From Engraulis encrasicolus (lineage: Eukaryota > Chordata > Actinopteri > Clupeiformes > Engraulidae), in assembly GCF_034702125.1 (NCBI RefSeq), contig NC_085857.1, positions 53,970,046-54,034,045 on the forward strand: 64,000 nt of DNA. The letters run 5' to 3'. The position numbers were made by a program, and so were the translations under genes. This document shows positions 50,083-62,922 of the stretch, piece by piece. The number at the start of each line of letters is the position of its first letter. The first letter of the stretch is position 1. The notes beneath the pieces are model-generated. The model was not told the origin of the DNA, made no database searches, and was given only the letters and a program-made list of their open reading frames with translations.

Positions 50083-50669
50083 CCCCTTTAACGCATAACA
50101 TGGGTCTAAATAGACCCGCATTCATTTCCTATGTAATTTCATCACAAGCTTAATGTCTCTTAGCCATATTGAGAATGGATTTTTAGTAAAAGAATCAAAA
50201 TCCTACTTTTTGTCATTTATGGAGTATTAACTCCCAACATCAATACTTATTTTAAATACTTGATGGTTATTCTTTGATATAGAAGTCATTTTATATAACT
50301 ATATGATATTTAGACACATGGGTCTAAATAGACCCGCATTCATTTCCTATGTAATTTCATCACAAGCTTAATGTCTCTTAGCCATATTGGAAAAGGATTT
50401 TGATTCTTTTACTAAAAGTCCAACTTTTTATCATTTATGGAGTATTAACTCCCAACATCAATACTTATTTTAAATACTTGATGGTTATTCTTTGATATAG
50501 AAGTCATTTTATATAACTATATGATATTTAGACACATGGGTCTAAATAGACCCGCATTCATTTCCTATGTAATTTCATCACAAGCTTAATGTCTCTTAGC
50601 CATATTGGAAAAGGATTTTGATTCTTTTACTAAAAGTCCAACTTTTTGTCATTTATGGAGTATTAACGC
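50083..50669. repeat. 218-bp tandem repeat with GGGTCTAAATAGACCC palindrome
   Basis: CATGGGTCTAAATAGACCCG starts at 50099, 50317 and 50535, a period of 218 bp. The third unit is cut by the LTR element and resumes at 58428. Confidence 0.88.
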
Positions 50670-51712
50670 TGTTGAAGTTTACCGTCTTGGTCTCTACTTC
50701 TTGCATGTTCAAAATCCGAGTCAAAGGAATCAAAAACTCCAAAAGCCAAATTAATCTATTTATTTTCTAAAATTACCAAATAACAAAATGACCACCACTG
50801 GTAATATCCAGAATACCAGCAATGGCCCATACACAGTAAACACTACAGCTTTCCAGAACTGCAGAGTCTACTACATAAAAATGACAATCACAGCGAAAGC
50901 ATTACGGAACGTTCCGGAGATCCTAACCTTCTCTCGCCCTGACCGATAACAAAAATTAGGACCTACTGAATCTCCCCTATCTGTTGGTATTTATGGTTTG
51001 TGGGTGTATGGGTGTGGTTATGTGTAAGCAATTACGTGATTTGTTAGTTAACCCAGAATATGCCTAATCTGTGTCGATTGTAAACTGCTGTCTTCATTTC
51101 CGGGTGGGCCTTGATTTCATCACTCTAGGTCTTCATGACCTCATCTGTGGACTTCCTGAGTTCTGTAAATTTAATCAAGCAATACACATACAACAGCACA
51201 TTCTTTTGACATATTTGAGGGTCTTTGGCTCTGAAAAGATTGAAATCCAATGTTAGTCGTTTGCCCATTGTCACCTACTCCTGGCCTCCTAAAAAGGATT
51301 AAGTCAAATAGTTTCGCTTCTGAGTGACATCACTGTATCCTGTGTTCTAGAACGAATGATACTTCAAGGAGTTTGGTATGGACTTCAGACTTATTCAGAA
51401 AATAAGCAATCAGTTAATCAAACATCACATGACAGTTTTCAGCTTGTCTCACAACAATGTTTGATGAGTTCTGTAGGCTCTCCTAAAAGGAATGGGCAAT
51501 TACTCAACATCTTCATCTCATGATTGGCACATGGGGTCATTGGGCCTACTCAGTGGTTTGAGTGCCCATCAACAGAACACATTTATTTTAATGTTTTTAA
51601 TCATAACCAAATATTGTAGAATTTCCTGCAAACACAAATGAATACCTGAACAACTTGCTGTAAGACAATGCATTATATTTCAGGACCTCAGAATCTAGCC
51701 TATTTTCCAACA
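50670..51712 (-). repeat. 3' LTR (left in window)
   Basis: Begins TGTTGAAG and ends CCAACA in window direction. A by-eye comparison with 57385-58427 shows no difference in length and none that I noticed in sequence. It includes a minus-strand AATAAA at 50759-50764 and a TATA-like CATAAATACC upstream of it. Confidence 0.9.
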
Positions 51713-54155
51713 GTCCCTTTCGTGAGGTCATAATTAATATGACCTCATCAAATTTGTTAGACCTCAGTGTTAGACTCTGTAACCAACATGACCACATAGC
51801 TTTCCTTGGTCAACTTCTCTTGTTCATTTCTGGAACCTAAGTTGTTCGCCTCAGAAACCTAGTGCAAAGAGAATACCACATCATCTGCTCATCACCCAAT
51901 TTGTCATTGCACCAAGACATTATATTAATGTGGAAACCACAGTGAGTTCCATTGCCGAAGGCTGTGGAAAAATGTAAAGGGTTAGAAATACAAACAAATG
52001 AAAACAAATATGTAAAAGACAAATTAAATAATTCATAATAACAATAATAATTATAAAAATCCTCCACTGCTTATCCTCCTGCTATAACAAAACCTAAAAT
52101 TGAAATTTCTCCATTCAATACCACCAATTTCCGCAACATTGGGACCCCCTTTTCCACTACCAGTTCCTTGAGGTGTTATACGGCAGTTTCTTATTGTTAG
52201 GCTACGTTGAATGGTGGCGTCTCCTGTAGGATCCCGTTTCATTATAAAGCATCATCAAATACCACAATGTAAAAGGAAACATGTTAGCGTTAGTAGGGTT
52301 AGTATTAGTGGTGTTAGTGATAGTAGTGCCCCGCATGCATTAAGCTGCAGGCTTATGCCTTTCCCCATTCTTTGCGCTTCCGCAAGCTTGTTTCAATGTA
52401 ACCCTGTGCGCCTTTCCCTCAAGGTGAATAGGCCTATTGTGTGTAATTCGCTCAACTCGGTTCGGTCTACTGCGCTCAATAGCTTTTGGAAGGAGCCAAT
52501 TTCAATTCCTCGTCTCCTGTCTCGTTGGTTCCTCTTCCATCTGCAACCTGTGTGGAGAAATCTGACATCAAAGTAATTAGTTTATCATAATATGGTTTAC
52601 ATTGCAACGTGCGAAATCTTCATGTTCGAACCTAGCGTTGGTCCAGGGCTTACTGTTTGCCTAGTTTCTTACTGACCTCAGCACCATGAGTCAGAGTGTT
52701 GACCCAGCTCATAATTGTATGTAGGCCTATACCAACCTTACCAATTTGCTCTTGGGCGTTTGGTCCAAATCCTTATGGGTATGCGTTCCACAATCCACCA
52801 ATGTGTCCAAGTTCATTGCAACAGTTTTTTTTTTTTTTTTTTTTTTCTTTCAAACCACAGACCTTCTGCCAAAGTTATTTTACCAGCCCGGAGACAACGG
52901 TCTCCCATTCATGTCCTCTACCAACCATCAGTGTTTTGGCCGCACGGCCCCCAACCAGTCCATCAGTTATTTCCAAATGGTCACTCGCATCAACGTCTTT
53001 TCCGAAGACGCCCTTTCGTGCTCTCTCCAAATCCTTTCCATATCGAACGTTCTCTGTGGAAAAAATCCTTGATTTCCGATGTCCTTGTGAGAAGCTTGCA
53101 CTGCTGCCAAACGTTCTTTGTTACCTTTTCCATAGTGAACCCCTGTAAAACCATGGCCTTGTTTCCTCATTGCCGCATAACCGCTTCCAATCTTTACCAA
53201 CCTCCAACACTCAACAATGTGTTTTCCAACACCCTTTGTTATCTGTCGTTATTTCCTTAATGTAGGCTATGTATGTGATGTGTGGTGTACTGCAGTCTTT
53301 TCTCAAATCTCGTCTGTCTTAAGTCGAGTCCAGTGTCACGGTCGCACATGTAGGCCTAGGCCTAATATGCCTATCTCCCCCTTTCTTCTGAAATAACACG
53401 CCGTGTTGTTTCAGAAGAACCCACAACAATTGTGTAACCAGGTACACCACACATTTAATGTCTGAACGGTATCGTAAAAAATCTTAATAATAAAAAATAA
53501 AAATAAAAACCTCAAAATATCCATAGGTCTAAGGAGTAGGCCTATTCCTGTTGTGACAAACAGAACAAACAATAAAAAAATCATCAGTCAAATCAATGTA
53601 CAGAGAGTATTGGGAAGGCCATCGTGTTTTTAGCTAATTATGTTTGTTCAGTCAGTATTGTGTACTCTTATACAAACTTCCGCGTGGTGTTGGGTAGACT
53701 ATGTGTAGCTTATAATGCAATGTGTATAATTCAACCCCAGCAGCCACCCCTTCTTTCCCAATGTAGATGTAGGGTAAACAGTCCCACTGATTCCCACTAA
53801 CTGTCTTAAACACGCCTGTGCGTATGTTTTCATCTTAATCAATGTTACGTGGTAGGGGTCAGATAAAAGGGATATGGGTGTATAAATGGCACCCAAGGGC
53901 GTCACTTCTGGTGTGAGTTAAGCAGTAGTGTTACCAAACAATCTTGACATAGTCTTTCAATTTTTCATAGGCCAGAAGGGGTCCCCCAACCCTTCTCCTT
54001 TGTGAGCTCTAGGTCCCAAATCCCCTTTGTGTATTGTCCATGGGATAGGCTTGCTCCGGCTCCAGTGTGCGCTTGGTGTGCTTGTGCTTGTTTTTTCTCT
54101 GGTTTCAGCTTTGAAGTAGGTGCAGTGCCCTCCGTGTTGTGTAGGCATTCCACTG

Positions 54156-54768
54156 GCAGTCTCTCACTCAGTGCCCGGTCCCACTATAAGCAAAACACCC
54201 CCCATACATGACCCTACCTTGGGCATCGCTACTCCCTGTTCCCCGTCCTCTGAATCCCACCACGTTGTCCCTAACCCCTTAATGAAATTGGACCAACTTC
54301 AGGATTGGATGAAGAATTTGTGACTGCTGTGTTGTAACATGAGTTGTATCAATTGTGTTTCGATTCCGTCGCTCTTTTGGACTCAGCTAATTGCAACTTA
54401 ACTAGTTGTGCATGTGCTGTATCAGTGCTTAGTTTCTCTTCCTCGCGTTTTGCACTATACTGTTTCATGTGGTGCTTGAGATGGCGTTCCCAGTATTCTG
54501 TAGGCCTAGTACTATAGGGCAAATTTGGATCATTTAACATCGTTTCTCGTACCGGCTTTGGGATTGCTTCTAGAATGGCCATTCTGAACATAGCAGTTTG
54601 CAGCTTGTCAGAGCTTGGATGGTTTCCGGCTATGTCTGTCCAAAATTCCTTACTTTTTGCTCCATCGGGCACTGGGTGACGTTTACGCATTGCAGTGCCT
54701 ATGTCAGCTGCGTATAACGCAAATGGGTATGAATCTGGCAAAAGGTTCGTTCTTGCTTCTGTTTCCAC
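54156..54768 (-). pseudogene. gag remnant of the LTR element
   Basis: The minus-strand frame 54768-54349 (139 residues) has a capsid-like stretch around AILEAIPKPVRETM and a heptad-rich, Lys/Glu-rich end after WERHLKHHMKQY, as in fish retroviral Gag. Further on, 54197-54156, in another frame, is a nucleocapsid-type zinc knuckle that is broken: the second cysteine position is Tyr and a TGA stop directly follows the histidine. A pol protease or polymerase is not seen after it. Structural virion protein family; not functional as it stands. Confidence 0.65.
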
Positions 54769-55355
54769 TATCTGTCATTCCCACGCGCTTGTTTGTTTAC
54801 ACAACAGTGCGCGCCAATCGCCAATCGTTATCTTTTGTGACATATAGCCTAGCTTTCATCAATTTGGACAACCACGGTGCACCCCTTTCGACGGGTGAAG
54901 GCATTTTTTTCCAGGATCGAATTCATGTCAGTAAAACTAAACGGCTTATAGCCTATTCATCCACTCTGTTCTTTTTCTCCACCGGATATATTCCAACTGT
55001 CTTGGTTGGGCCTTTACGTGAAAAAAAAAAAAAATATCCTTCTCATGTTCGTATTCGACCTTTGCACATGCACTCTCAAAAGTCCAAACAATCACACACA
55101 CAAACAAACAACTGGCCAGTAGTCACACATTCTTCAGACACATATATGGCCCATTGACATACAATGGCAGACAAACACAGAGCACCTATGTAGCCTGGCT
55201 ACATGTTAGTAAACACAAAGTGCGTATCCTGTGACATTAATTGCTCACAGATTAAACAGATTCCATCTCTTTGTTTCTCCAATGAATGGCCAAGCAACGC
55301 TCTCAATATCTCCTCCCACTGTTCCGAAACAGTGTTCCACCTCATTTTATCCTTC

Positions 55356-55553
55356 TCTCGTAATTCTGACTCCAAATTCAATACATTTCCTCCGTACATC
55401 CTGCCTTCAGCAGAATGACCACTCATTTCGTACTCGCTAGTACGTTACTCACTTCTCGTAATTCTGACTCCAAATTTAATACATTCCCTCCGTACATCCT
55501 GCCTTCAGCAGAATGACCGCTCATTTCGTACTCGCTAGTACGTTACTCCCTTC
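55356..55553. repeat. 98-bp tandem duplication in the LTR element leader
   Basis: TTCTCGTAATTCTGACTCCA...GCTAGTACGTTACTC occurs twice with a few substitutions. Confidence 0.85.
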
Positions 55554-56248
55554 TCAAACACTCGCGCAAACACGCTCTCACATACACACGGGTACCCGGT
55601 CCACACACTAAGGTTCACAGCTCAGTCCTGATACCAATAATTACCAGAGTGAAACCTAACCAAAAGAAAACAAATCAAAACAATACAATAATAGGCCTAT
55701 TCGTTGAACTCCAAGCTCAACAGCGCGCGGATCTCCCTGATGCGTATCAGTAACTACTTTGGGAGGGTCCCAGACCCTCCAGAGGTCCCAGACCTCTCCG
55801 ATCCAGACCTCACTTACTTCCTTTGAACCCCAGGTTCTCCTCCAGTTGAGATTACTCGACCCCTTCTGTTTTTACCGGATTGAGGAAGCCTCGATGACCG
55901 CTATTACCAAATTTACCTTTCAGATATTTAATCTTCAAGGGGGAAACACCGAACTGCCCTCTGACTTCCGATAAAAGCCCCTCACTCTCAACTCGACCAA
56001 ATTCACAACTGACGACCATCTGGACCGCAAAAAGTTCCGTTCACATTCAACCGTTCTTTCAGGGCAGATATTTCAACAACCTTCTGTCTAACCTCCAAGG
56101 TTCTTGTCTAGTTGAGATTCGCAGATCCCAGATCTCTTCGATTTTTAACAGATGGGGAAACCTTGATGTCCGCAATTACTTGTTACATAGTTAGATGGGC
56201 TATTTCGAACCCAATCCTCCCACGGGGAAGCACCAAACTCCTCTATTA

Positions 56249-57014
56249 GGGTAGACTGAGTACAGTTGGGTACACTTTTATTTTTGTCCCCTTCCACGCA
56301 GAAATTAGACCATTAAAAGGTCCTAAAAAGAAAGTTGTTTTGGACAGAACATATTTTCAGGATGTGGGCAAATATATAATCAAGGAATTATATCTCTAGG
56401 ATGTTTAATTAATCAAACAAAAAAGGTGCACTTTTGTCCCGACTGTACCCTAGCTAAAAAACGGTGGGGTACAGTTGAGACATAGCAGAGTACAGTTGAG
56501 ACACCATTCTAATCAATGGGAGGTAATAGCCATGGGAGCTAATAGCATGGCCGATAGCAAAATACTGTACTCAACTGTACCCGTTAGCATCTTTACATTG
56601 GTTTTACATAGTGAAATTAGCACTACAGGCTAGCGTCTAAACTGTCCCCTTCTGGCCAGATCACACATTGATAAAGATATTAAAATGGTTTTAACTGTTA
56701 TGATGTCAGGAAATATGTCTGCTTTTAGAGCACATACCATGGCTTGCAATCATGTAACTTATATCAAGGGGATAACTAATGGTCATTAGATATTCATTTT
56801 TGAAGGAACCTGGTGAGGTAAATCTGACCTGTCGAAAACAGCATTTTCCCAATATCTTTGGATCTGCGTTCTGTGCTGGTTTCAAATTTCCCATGATCAA
56901 GGAGGATATCGATGCGCATGTCCACAGCAAAAATTAGATCAGAGTTACGTTGTTACCCAGAGATATTTGGTTTGTCTAAACTGTACCCTGTACTCAACTG
57001 TACTCAGTCTACCC
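56249..57014. mobile_element. 766-bp TIR element inside the LTR element
   Basis: Ends GGGTAGACTGAGTACAGTTG / CAACTGTACTCAGTCTACCC. They are flanked by TA on both sides (56247-56248, 57015-57016), fitting a Tc1/mariner-type target. Several GTACAGTTGAGACA subrepeats lie in the left half. It separates the primer site from gag. Confidence 0.82.
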
Positions 57015-57384
57015 TACTGTACACCTGATAAAGCCCTCATTCCCAACTTAGACTATGTGCAAACCACAACATGTAATACAGTCAAAGACAATACCAAACA
57101 AACAAATAGGCCTAATGATGCTTTCGCTGTCGCCGTCAAATACAAGGAGGAATATGCAACAAAGTAACAACACACAATTTGGAATAGCCAATCGCAGAAT
57201 TTGATTTAACTGGTTTCTGCTTACCTGGTTGTTTGGCCACGTTTCTCGTTGTTGTCACCCGACTGCGATATCCTCCAGGGAAAAAAATGTAAATCCTAAT
57301 GTGAAAAGTAAAATGTTCTTCAAAAGAAAAAAATATATCCTATTTTTAATTCCTTTTGCTCGAATCACGTCGGGCTCACCAAAT

Positions 57385-58427
57385 TGTTGAAGTTTACCGT
57401 CTTGGTCTCTACTTCTTGCATGTTCAAAATCCGAGTCAAAGGAATCAAAAACTCCAAAAGCCAAATTAATCTATTTATTTTCTAAAATTACCAAATAACA
57501 AAATGACCACCACTGGTAATATCCAGAATACCAGCAATGGCCCATACACAGTAAACACTACAGCTTTCCAGAACTGCAGAGTCTACTACATAAAAATGAC
57601 AATCACAGCGAAAGCATTACGGAACGTTCCGGAGATCCTAACCTTCTCTCGCCCTGACCGATAACAAAAATTAGGACCTACTGAATCTCCCCTATCTGTT
57701 GGTATTTATGGTTTGTGGGTGTATGGGTGTGGTTATGTGTAAGCAATTACGTGATTTGTTAGTTAACCCAGAATATGCCTAATCTGTGTCGATTGTAAAC
57801 TGCTGTCTTCATTTCCGGGTGGGCCTTGATTTCATCACTCTAGGTCTTCATGACCTCATCTGTGGACTTCCTGAGTTCTGTAAATTTAATCAAGCAATAC
57901 ACATACAACAGCACATTCTTTTGACATATTTGAGGGTCTTTGGCTCTGAAAAGATTGAAATCCAATGTTAGTCGTTTGCCCATTGTCACCTACTCCTGGC
58001 CTCCTAAAAAGGATTAAGTCAAATAGTTTCGCTTCTGAGTGACATCACTGTATCCTGTGTTCTAGAACGAATGATACTTCAAGGAGTTTGGTATGGACTT
58101 CAGACTTATTCAGAAAATAAGCAATCAGTTAATCAAACATCACATGACAGTTTTCAGCTTGTCTCACAACAATGTTTGATGAGTTCTGTAGGCTCTCCTA
58201 AAAGGAATGGGCAATTACTCAACATCTTCATCTCATGATTGGCACATGGGGTCATTGGGCCTACTCAGTGGTTTGAGTGCCCATCAACAGAACACATTTA
58301 TTTTAATGTTTTTAATCATAACCAAATATTGTAGAATTTCCTGCAAACACAAATGAATACCTGAACAACTTGCTGTAAGACAATGCATTATATTTCAGGA
58401 CCTCAGAATCTAGCCTATTTTCCAACA
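57385..58427 (-). repeat. 5' LTR (right in window)
   Basis: Same 1043-bp sequence as the left LTR. The primer-binding site lies just inside it at about 57362-57384. Confidence 0.9.
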
Positions 58428-58722
58428 ACTCCCAACATTAATACTTAATTCAAATACTTTATGGTTATTCTTTGAAATAGACATCTTTTATTCAATTATA
58501 TGATATTTACACACAAGGGTCAAAAATGATCCGCATTCATTTTTTATATACAGAATTATTAGGCAAACATGTTTTTTGACCATATTGTCTTTGTTATGCT
58601 TATTTTCCAACAGGAATCTATATGAACTTGAAAACCTATCGGATTTAAGCATTCCAGGCCATGCATATTTGTATAAAAATATGGTGCTGGGGTCAAAGGT
58701 GCCCAACACCTTATATCAGGTG

Positions 58723-59776
58723 TGCATAATTATTAAGCAACTTTGTTGTGTTCTTGGAAAATGGGCCACAAAATAGATGTAATAAACTCTGAAAAGTCGA
58801 TTAACAATTTTGAAGTCTTCTAGAGGGATGTGGCTGTCGTGGAATTGGCAAGACGTTGGTCACTTTACCACAGAATTATGAAATGCATCATTACAAAGTC
58901 ATCAGTCTCGTAAGGAATGTCACAGCCAAAAATTGAGAAGAATTTAAGGTGGAGCTACAAAAAAGTATTACCCTGCAGTCCTATAATATTATACAACAGA
59001 AACCTACACTGAGTGCTCAATGCCCTGTTCTTCTGGACACTCAGAGATATGGCCAAGGTAAGAAGGGATGACACTAGACAAGTTAATTAAGTCAAGACTG
59101 GGTCAAAAATTCCTGGGGACAGAGTTTTCAAAGTTAGATCTATATGGACTTGGGAAAGTGACTCTTGACAGACACGGTGGATGGGCCCATGGCTGGATCA
59201 TTGAGAGGAATATATTTGCATTTTTTGAAGACCATGGTATTTATGCAGTACTTTGCTGGCATTTGAGTGGAACTCAGGAACTCATGTAAGTGTGCACATT
59301 GCTGATCTAGCCATAGACTCATCTACCTGGTCCATTAACAGTTATCTTCACTAGTTCATAAAACCAAAACTGTCTGTAGACATTTCTTGACCCAGTCTTG
59401 ACTTAAGTTTCTTGTTGAGTGGTCTTCAGGTTTCAGCCTGTTTTACCTTGGCCATGTCTCTGAGTGCTGAATACAATGTTCTTGTGGACACTCAATGTAG
59501 GTTTCAGTTCTGGAATATAACATCACTGTAGGTAATACTTTTGTGGTAGTTTCATCTTCAATTCTTCTAAATCTGGTAGTGACTTTGTGAGCTCATGTCA
59601 TGTGACACTGATGGCTTTGTAACAGTGCTTTAGACGGATGTGACCAATATTTCAAGACAGCCACACCCCTCTGGAAGACATCAAAATTGTTTATAGTATT
59701 TTTGGAGTTTTTTAGAGGTATTTTGTGGCATATTGTCCCATAGGAAAGCAAAGTTGCCTAATAATTATGCACATTA
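58723..59776. mobile_element. Tc1-type fold-back
   Basis: GTGTGCATAATTATTAAGCA at the left and TTGCCTAATAATTATGCAC at the right are inverted ends. The left half (to about 59290) and the right half (from about 59280, reversed) are the same transposon end, for example GATGTCTTCCAGAGG / AAGTCTTCTAGAGG. A degenerate transposase-like reading DRHGGWAHGWIIE lies at about 59170-59210. A further AATTATTAGGCAA at 58552 marks another end fragment. Confidence 0.6.
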
Positions 59777-60432
59777 ATTATGCCCTGATATAGGCTATTG
59801 GGCTCCTCCGATCACACCGTCTCTTATTATACAAATATGCATGACTTGGAATGCTTAAATCCAATAGGTCAGCAGTGGTCAACAGTGGTCAAAAACAGTT
59901 TACTTGTTCCTGACTGGAATCCTTTTAAATATATTTTAGTTCCTAACGTGAAACACTTCAGACTAAGGCTATATCTGCAATAATGGGGGAAATTATTTGT
60001 GTGTTTATTTATATAAGATACAAAAAATAACACCCATTTTGTGCATTAAAACAGCCTAAATCACAACTTTTAATCCACTAGCTATTAAAATACATTAATT
60101 GTGGAAGTTATTACAGTGAAAGATTTAGACTTCCATTAGAAATGAATGCGGGCCATTTTCGGTCCACGTCTAGAAATGAGTGATTTAATTCCAAATTCAT
60201 GTTTTTTTGTAAAATAAAAATATAAGAACATTTTAAAAAATACTTTTTTGAATTAAGGACCACCTATGTAATTACTTTTAGAAGAATTATGGGATAAAAT
60301 GTATTGGTTTTAGAAGTTGTGTGAGAGAATACATGATTAATGCTCAGAAATACATTGGAAATGAATGCGGGTCTATTTAGACCCATGTTATGCGTTAGTG
60401 TGAGTCCAATGGCTTATGCATTAAAGGGTTAA

Positions 60433-60829
60433 ATGTTGTGTTGTTGTGGTTGATTCATAAAAATGAGAGTTATCGTTATAAAAATGAGAGTTATCGGCAA
60501 GTACCCGTCCATTGGCGACCAAAAAGCAGTAGCAGGCTTTTGTGAAGTTCTCAGTAGGCGCCATAAATATAGTTCAACATCTAACCAGAAGATGGCATCA
60601 TCTGCTAATGTAAGACAGAGCCGTTTATAGATACCTTATCTTTATGTACAGCTCTGATGTAAGACTATTAAGGACTTTGGGAATATACCACTCAAGCACT
60701 AGCCATAGTCCATCTCCTGTGTGTGTGTGTGTGCTCTGCATGCATTTTAATTTCACACTAGAGTGTAGTAAGCTCAACTGTTAGTCTGATGTGCCTTTCA
60801 TGTGCTCTGAGAAGTAGATAATGAAATAG
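60433..60829. other. no gene seen
   Basis: A short tandem AAAATGAGAGTTATCG (60460-60497) and a (GT)n run at 60720. Nothing coding. Confidence 0.5.
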
Positions 60830-61135
60830 ATAGTGAAAGCCCGATTGGGAAACTCCAACTCCCATTGTCACACAGCACTCCACAGCACACAAGTATTCAC
60901 TGCACACAACAAAATTGCATGTATGCCTCACCCGTGCATGGGGGCAGCCCCCAATGGCGCCCCAATGGGAGCAGTGCAGCGGGACAGTACCATACTCAGG
61001 GCACCTCAGTCACGGAGGAGGATGGGAGAGAGCACTGGTTAATTACTCCCCCCACCAACCTGGCTGGTCGGGAGTCGAACCGGCAACCTTTGGGCTACAA
61101 GTCTGACACCCCAACCGCGTACCCATGACTGCCCA
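60830..61135 (-). mobile_element. tRNA-derived SINE, reversed
   Basis: Reverse copy of the 41915 family. The B box reads GGAGTCGAACC on the plus strand at about 61069, and the A box is near the 61130 end. It abuts a C11A9 run and the following LINE. Confidence 0.78.
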
Positions 61136-61200
61136 TATTATCCAATCTCCCCCCCCCCCAAAAAAAAAATGCAGAGTTGTCCAGTGTAAAATAACACAAT

Positions 61201-62556
61201 TTGCCAAAAATGGTGGAAAGCAATGTTACTTCAGTAAATTTAAAAAATATAGATGAAGCAAAAATAGATACAATTTTAATATCAAACTCCAAGGCAAAAT
61301 ACATCTGGGGCTTTGACACATCTCTACTGAAATACTTTAAGGATGTCTTATCTCCCATCACGTATATTGTGAACAGGTCATTGGAGGAAAACCCCTTCCC
61401 CAATAACTTCAAAACCGCTATAGTAACACCAATCTTTAAAGCAGGGGATAGACATAGTGTTACCAATTATAGGCCAATAAGTATACTGCCTGCTATTTCC
61501 AAGGTCATTGAAAAAACGGCGTCTGAACAGCTAATAGCACACTTCAATAAAAATGCCTTATTACAGGCCATGCAGTTTTGGATTTAGAGCAAACCACTCT
61601 ACTGACACGGCATGCTGGTTTTTTTTTTGAACACATTAAGGCAAATCTGGTTTCGACTTTGGGCCAGTTTCGACTTTGGGACCATTACTGTTCAGCGCTC
61701 ACATCAATGATCTCCCACAAGTATGTGACGGTGTGGGGATATTGATGTATGCTGATGACACAGTGTTGTTCACACATGGTAAAGACCCAGAAGAAGTTGC
61801 AAGTAGACTGACACAAACACTCACTAAGGTTACCAAGTGGCTGGCCAATTCTTGTCTCACACTCAACACTGATAAAACGGTCACTATGTTTTTTAAAAAT
61901 AGATATAAACTAAATTCTGTACCAAACGTATATGTAAATGAAAAACCATTGAAAAATGTTGATGAGTTTAAATATTTGGAAGTGACTTTAGATTCCACAT
62001 TAACTTTTAAGAAACACATTAAAAAACTGGGCAACACTGTGAAATATAGCATTGCAAATTTTAGACATATTCGCAATTCTTTAACTATAGATGCTGCTAA
62101 GACCTATGTAAATGCTATGATAATGTCTCATTTACACTACTGTATGTCAAGCTGGTCTCAGGCTAACAAGACTACCATGAAATCCATCAACATCCATCTC
62201 AATTTCACCACTGTGCCATACTGGACAAGTATAACTTGCTCAGTTTTGACGACCTAATTTTATATTCTGATGTGCGCCTTGTGCACAAAATTATTCACAA
62301 TTCCGCTCCCCCACCTCTGAAAACCTTCATACATCCGTGCTCTGAACAAATTAGAAGAACAACTAGATCTACCACCAGAGGAAACTGTACTCTCCCAACC
62401 CGGGTAACAGCATTTGCACAATCTGCTTTTTCCTTCAGGGCAACGAAACAATGGAATGTCCTTCCGACCCACATAAAAAGCTTTACAAACTTTCATTCAT
62501 TTTCACATGAAGTGAAGAAATGGCTTTCATCTAACCAGTCTTGTGACCACTTATAG
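61201..62556 (+). pseudogene. LINE reverse transcriptase, catalytic segment deleted
   Basis: TPIFKAGDRHSVTNYRPISI opens the polymerase domain. A frameshift follows near 61575 (FGFRANHSTDTACW in the next frame). Then comes a jump straight to LGPLLFSAHINDLPQ. The segment with the first catalytic aspartate (FDT-type motif A) is missing, about 100 residues. LMYADDTVLFTHGKD (motif C) is intact. A second break near 62200 shifts to LSFDDLILYSDVRLVHKI and the C-terminal RATKQWNVLP, ending at 62556. Confidence 0.82.
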
Positions 62557-62620
62557 TTTTGCACATGCCTGTTTTGACATTTTGCACATTGTAGTTTTTT
62601 TTAGCCTATGACATCTTTTT

Positions 62621-62713
<93 letters not shown>
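62621..62713. repeat. (TG)n microsatellite
   Basis: About 93 bp of pure TG in the LINE 3' region. Confidence 0.97.
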
Positions 62714-62714
<1 letters not shown>

Positions 62715-62922
62715 AGGGGTTGTATGTCTGAGTGGCTGCTCCCATTTTACTGGATTGTATGTTTTCTTACCTGCCCAGGGACTGCAGATGGAAATGAGCT
62801 TTTAGCTATAATCTGGTGCAGGTCATCTCTTTACTATGTAACTAATGTACTTTGCACATGGTCCCTGATGAAATAAACCAATAAACTAAACTAAACTAAA
62901 CTAAACTTAACTAAACTAAACA

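Larger units (their letters stand above)
50670..58427 (-). mobile_element. retrovirus-like LTR element, minus strand, gag-only and decayed
   Basis: Two 1043-bp LTRs (TG...CA) bound a 5.67-kb interior. On the minus strand the 5' LTR is 57385-58427. It is followed by a primer-binding site TTTGGTGAGCCCGACGTGAT that matches the 3' end of tRNA-Trp with one mismatch by my reading. The 4-bp flanks are ACGC (left) and ACTC (right). The uninterrupted 218-bp unit reads TATTAACTCCC, so the duplication is ACTC with one later change. Orientation is set by the gag remnant, the primer site and an AATAAA inside the LTR (minus, 50759-50764). No pol or env motifs are found in any frame. A 4-bp duplication suggests a gamma/epsilon-type retroviral integrase acting in trans. 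Confidence 0.85.
49895..60428. mobile_element. TTAA-flanked piggyBac-like composite
   Basis: Left end CCCTTTAACGCATAACATGG directly follows TTAA (49891-49894). The right end read inward is CCCTTTAATGCATAAGCC and is followed by TTAA (60429-60432). Both ends also carry ACGCATAACATGGGTCTAAA just inside. TTAA duplication and a CCC start are piggyBac features. The host element was small. Most of the 10.5 kb is the LTR element, a MITE and a Tc1 fold-back that landed in it. No piggyBac transposase is seen. Confidence 0.72.
61165..62922 (+). mobile_element. non-LTR retrotransposon with internal deletion
   Basis: 5'-truncated LINE ending with AATAAA and an (ACTAA)n tail at 62870-62922. A (TG)n tract (62621-62713) sits in its 3' UTR. 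Clade not assigned (CR1/L2/I-type group). Confidence 0.8.

Noticed and set aside
52696..53260. Overlapping plus-strand frames of 100-180 codons in the LTR element
   Set aside because: They cross a poly-T run in three frames, show no domain, and the element is coded on the other strand.
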